This document shows positions 5,268 through 6,463 of a stretch of 6,463 bases of DNA, piece by piece. The translations under genes were made by a program, and so were the position numbers. The stretch comes from CAYWFU01 sp964457585. Its GTDB lineage: Bacteria > JACRDZ01. The notes under the pieces are model-generated. The model worked only from the letters and a program-made list of their open reading frames with translations, did no database searches and was not told where the DNA came from. The DNA lies in the NCBI GenBank assembly GCA_964457585.1, contig CAYWFU010000115.1, positions 1 to 6,463 of the forward strand, in the 5' to 3' direction. How positions within the stretch are numbered: position 1 is the first letter of the stretch; each line of letters opens with the position of its first letter.

Positions 5268-6050
5268 ATGAAAAACTTATATTCCGGTCTATCTAAAGAT
5301 GAAGTCCTGTTAATTTCACGAACAGAGTTTGAAAAAAGAAAGCTGATTACAAAAGACTTTACAAAAAAAGTTTTTGGGGATGCAAAAAAAGCCGCAAATA
5401 TTGTTGATCGGCTTACAAAAAAAGGTAGATTAATTCAGCTTGAGAGAGGCAAATATATTCAAGTCCCTATTAAAGCACCTAATCAATTATGGGCACCCAA
5501 TGAATTTGTACTTGCAGGACTATGGATGAAGAATGTTCTTAATTATATTGGTTATTTTACCATGTATAATTACTGGGGCTTTACTGAACAAATCCCTCAG
5601 ACTATCTTTATTTTAAACACAAAAAAGTCATGTAAAAAAATAATTGGCAATATAGCATATCAAGCAGTTAAAATTGATCCTAAGAAATATTATGGTATAA
5701 AAAAAACAAAAATAGAAAACGAAATTATATCAATAAGTGACAAAGAAAGAACTCTTGTTGATTTTATAGATAAACCTATAGGTTCATTTGAAAATATAGA
5801 AAAGATTCTGGCTAATAATATTAACAAAATAGATATGAATAAATTTATAAAATATCTTATTAAATTTCCTGTTTCAGCTGTCAGAAAAAGGACAGGTTAT
5901 TTATTAGAAAAACTGGGATATCCGCAGTCTAAACTTGAACCTCTAAAAAAATCCATAAAAAATAATGATACGTATATAGTATTAGACCAAAAAAATAAAT
6001 CTCGTAAAGGTAAAATAAGTAAGGAATGGAGAATCATTGTTAATAGATAA
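5268..6050 (+). CDS. abiEi: AbiEi-type antitoxin and transcriptional autorepressor (type IV toxin-antitoxin)
   Basis: A 260-residue protein with the layout of AbiEi antitoxins (COG5340-like, transcriptional regulator of viral defence). Residues about 14-66 form the N-terminal winged helix-turn-helix: SRTEFEKRKLITKDF, then NIVDRLTKKGRLIQLERGKYI, whose last part is the wing. The C-terminal antitoxin domain shows the family-typical pieces WAPNEFVLAGLWM (75-87), ISDKERTLVDFID (156-168) and VRKRTGYLLEKLG (205-217). The C-terminus is Lys-rich. The family's known role is to repress its own operon by binding promoter repeats and to neutralise AbiEii without forming a stable complex. The start is ATG with AAGGA 9 nt upstream. 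The gene overlaps the AbiEii reading frame by 14 nt, which is typical of coupled translation. The length matches the family and nothing looks broken. Confidence 0.87.
   Translation: MKNLYSGLSKDEVLLISRTEFEKRKLITKDFTKKVFGDAKKAANIVDRLTKKGRLIQLERGKYIQVPIKAPNQLWAPNEFVLAGLWMKNVLNYIGYFTMYNYWGFTEQIPQTIFILNTKKSCKKIIGNIAYQAVKIDPKKYYGIKKTKIENEIISISDKERTLVDFIDKPIGSFENIEKILANNINKIDMNKFIKYLIKFPVSAVRKRTGYLLEKLGYPQSKLEPLKKSIKNNDTYIVLDQKNKSRKGKISKEWRIIVNR
6028..6039 (+). promoter_or_regulatory. RBS and TTG start of the AbiEii gene, inside the end of abiEi
   Basis: GGAG (6028-6031) lies 5 nt before TTG (6037-6039). The frame is closed upstream by TAA at 6016-6018, and there is no in-frame ATG before the catalytic motifs; the first is at 6322. 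A TTG start is therefore the best choice. It would make toxin translation weak and coupled to the antitoxin. Confidence 0.6.
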
Positions 6051-6463
6051 GGAAATATTAAAAGATATTATTTATACCATAGCCGGCAAGCATAAATTCA
6101 GGCCAGTTATAATTGAAAAAGATTATTATATTACGCTTATCCTCAATAATATTGGACAGCTACTCAGCAATAACCTTGTTTTCAAAGGCGGAACACTTTT
6201 AAATAAAGTTCATTTGAATTATCACAGGTTAAGTGAAGATATTGACTTTACTTATTATTCTGAAGAAGATTTATCAACACGTTCTCGGCGCTCAAAAACA
6301 GTAACTCCAATAAGAGAAAACATGTCAAAATTTATTGAACAACTCAGTCTGGAAAGTGACAATCCTGAAGGTGAAGGATTTAATAATTCAACACAATATA
6401 TTTTCGATGTGAAGTATCCTTCTTTGATAACAAATAAATATGGAAATATTAAAATTGAAGTAG
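6037..6463 (+). CDS. abiEii: AbiEii-type nucleotidyltransferase toxin, cut by the right window edge
   Basis: 142 codons are visible and the frame is open to the window end. Residues 27-72 carry the diagnostic AbiEii/DUF1814-type features. These are EKDYYIT (27-33), then the nucleotidyltransferase motif LVFKGGTLL (47-55, Lys50-Gly-Gly-Thr), then RLSEDIDFT (64-72), whose Asp68 and Asp70 are the predicted metal-binding pair. AbiEii enzymes transfer nucleotides to cellular targets. Related MenT toxins pyrimidylate tRNA acceptor ends, while AbiEii itself was described as binding GTP. Growth arrest on phage infection gives abortive infection. The catalytic residues are intact, so the toxin is plausibly active. 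The start is the TTG at 6037, overlapping abiEi by 14 nt. Later conserved motifs and the C-terminal helical domain lie outside the window. Confidence 0.87.
   Translation, partial: MLIDKEILKDIIYTIAGKHKFRPVIIEKDYYITLILNNIGQLLSNNLVFKGGTLLNKVHLNYHRLSEDIDFTYYSEEDLSTRSRRSKTVTPIRENMSKFIEQLSLESDNPEGEGFNNSTQYIFDVKYPSLITNKYGNIKIEV

Noticed and set aside
6322..6324. First in-frame ATG as the AbiEii start
   Set aside because: It lies after the KGGT and SEDID catalytic motifs, so using it would delete the active site.

Overview
This is an AT-rich bacterial window. The organism cannot be named from it. All five genes have recognisable Shine-Dalgarno sequences. Three textbook sigma70-type promoters can be read: TTGACA-18-TATTAT, TTGAAT-17-TATAAT and TTGACA-17-TAGAAT. 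This argues against a typical Bacteroidota, whose consensus differs (TTG at -33, TAnnTTTG at -7) and whose SD use is weak. The two left-hand proteins carry Sec signal peptides. A low-GC Gram-negative lineage with a large accessory genome is a reasonable guess, but only a guess.

Layout. (1) 12-2376, minus strand: a two-gene operon of exported proteins. A 354-aa protein with a G-x-Y-I-E-P-P-Y segment and a charged helical middle comes first. A 429-aa clan CD (caspase/gingipain-like) cysteine peptidase homologue follows, 10 nt downstream. (2) 2377-3326: a 950-bp gap between divergent transcription units. It holds the operon promoter, a roughly 215-bp island of about 50% GC packed with hairpins, five degenerate C-run repeats (TTTCCCCCG-A-run), a 28-bp direct repeat pair, an orphan terminator-like hairpin, and the promoter of the next gene. 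(3) 3327-5111, plus strand: a 594-aa SWIM zinc-finger protein with a long helical-repeat tail. (4) 5268 to the right edge, plus strand: an AbiE-type (type IV) toxin-antitoxin/phage-defence operon. It has a complete AbiEi antitoxin and the first 142 codons of the AbiEii nucleotidyltransferase toxin. A strong promoter and a perfect 9-bp inverted repeat, a candidate autoregulatory operator, precede it.

How the genes work together. The AbiEi/AbiEii pair is the only functionally well-understood module: AbiEi represses the operon and counteracts the nucleotidyltransferase. The secreted pair is probably co-expressed and may work together outside the cytoplasm, but no partner or substrate can be read from the sequence. 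The SWIM gene has its own promoter and is separated from abiE by 156 bp, so any defence link is only by proximity. The most unexplained DNA is the GC-rich hairpin island embedded in low-GC C-run repeats.
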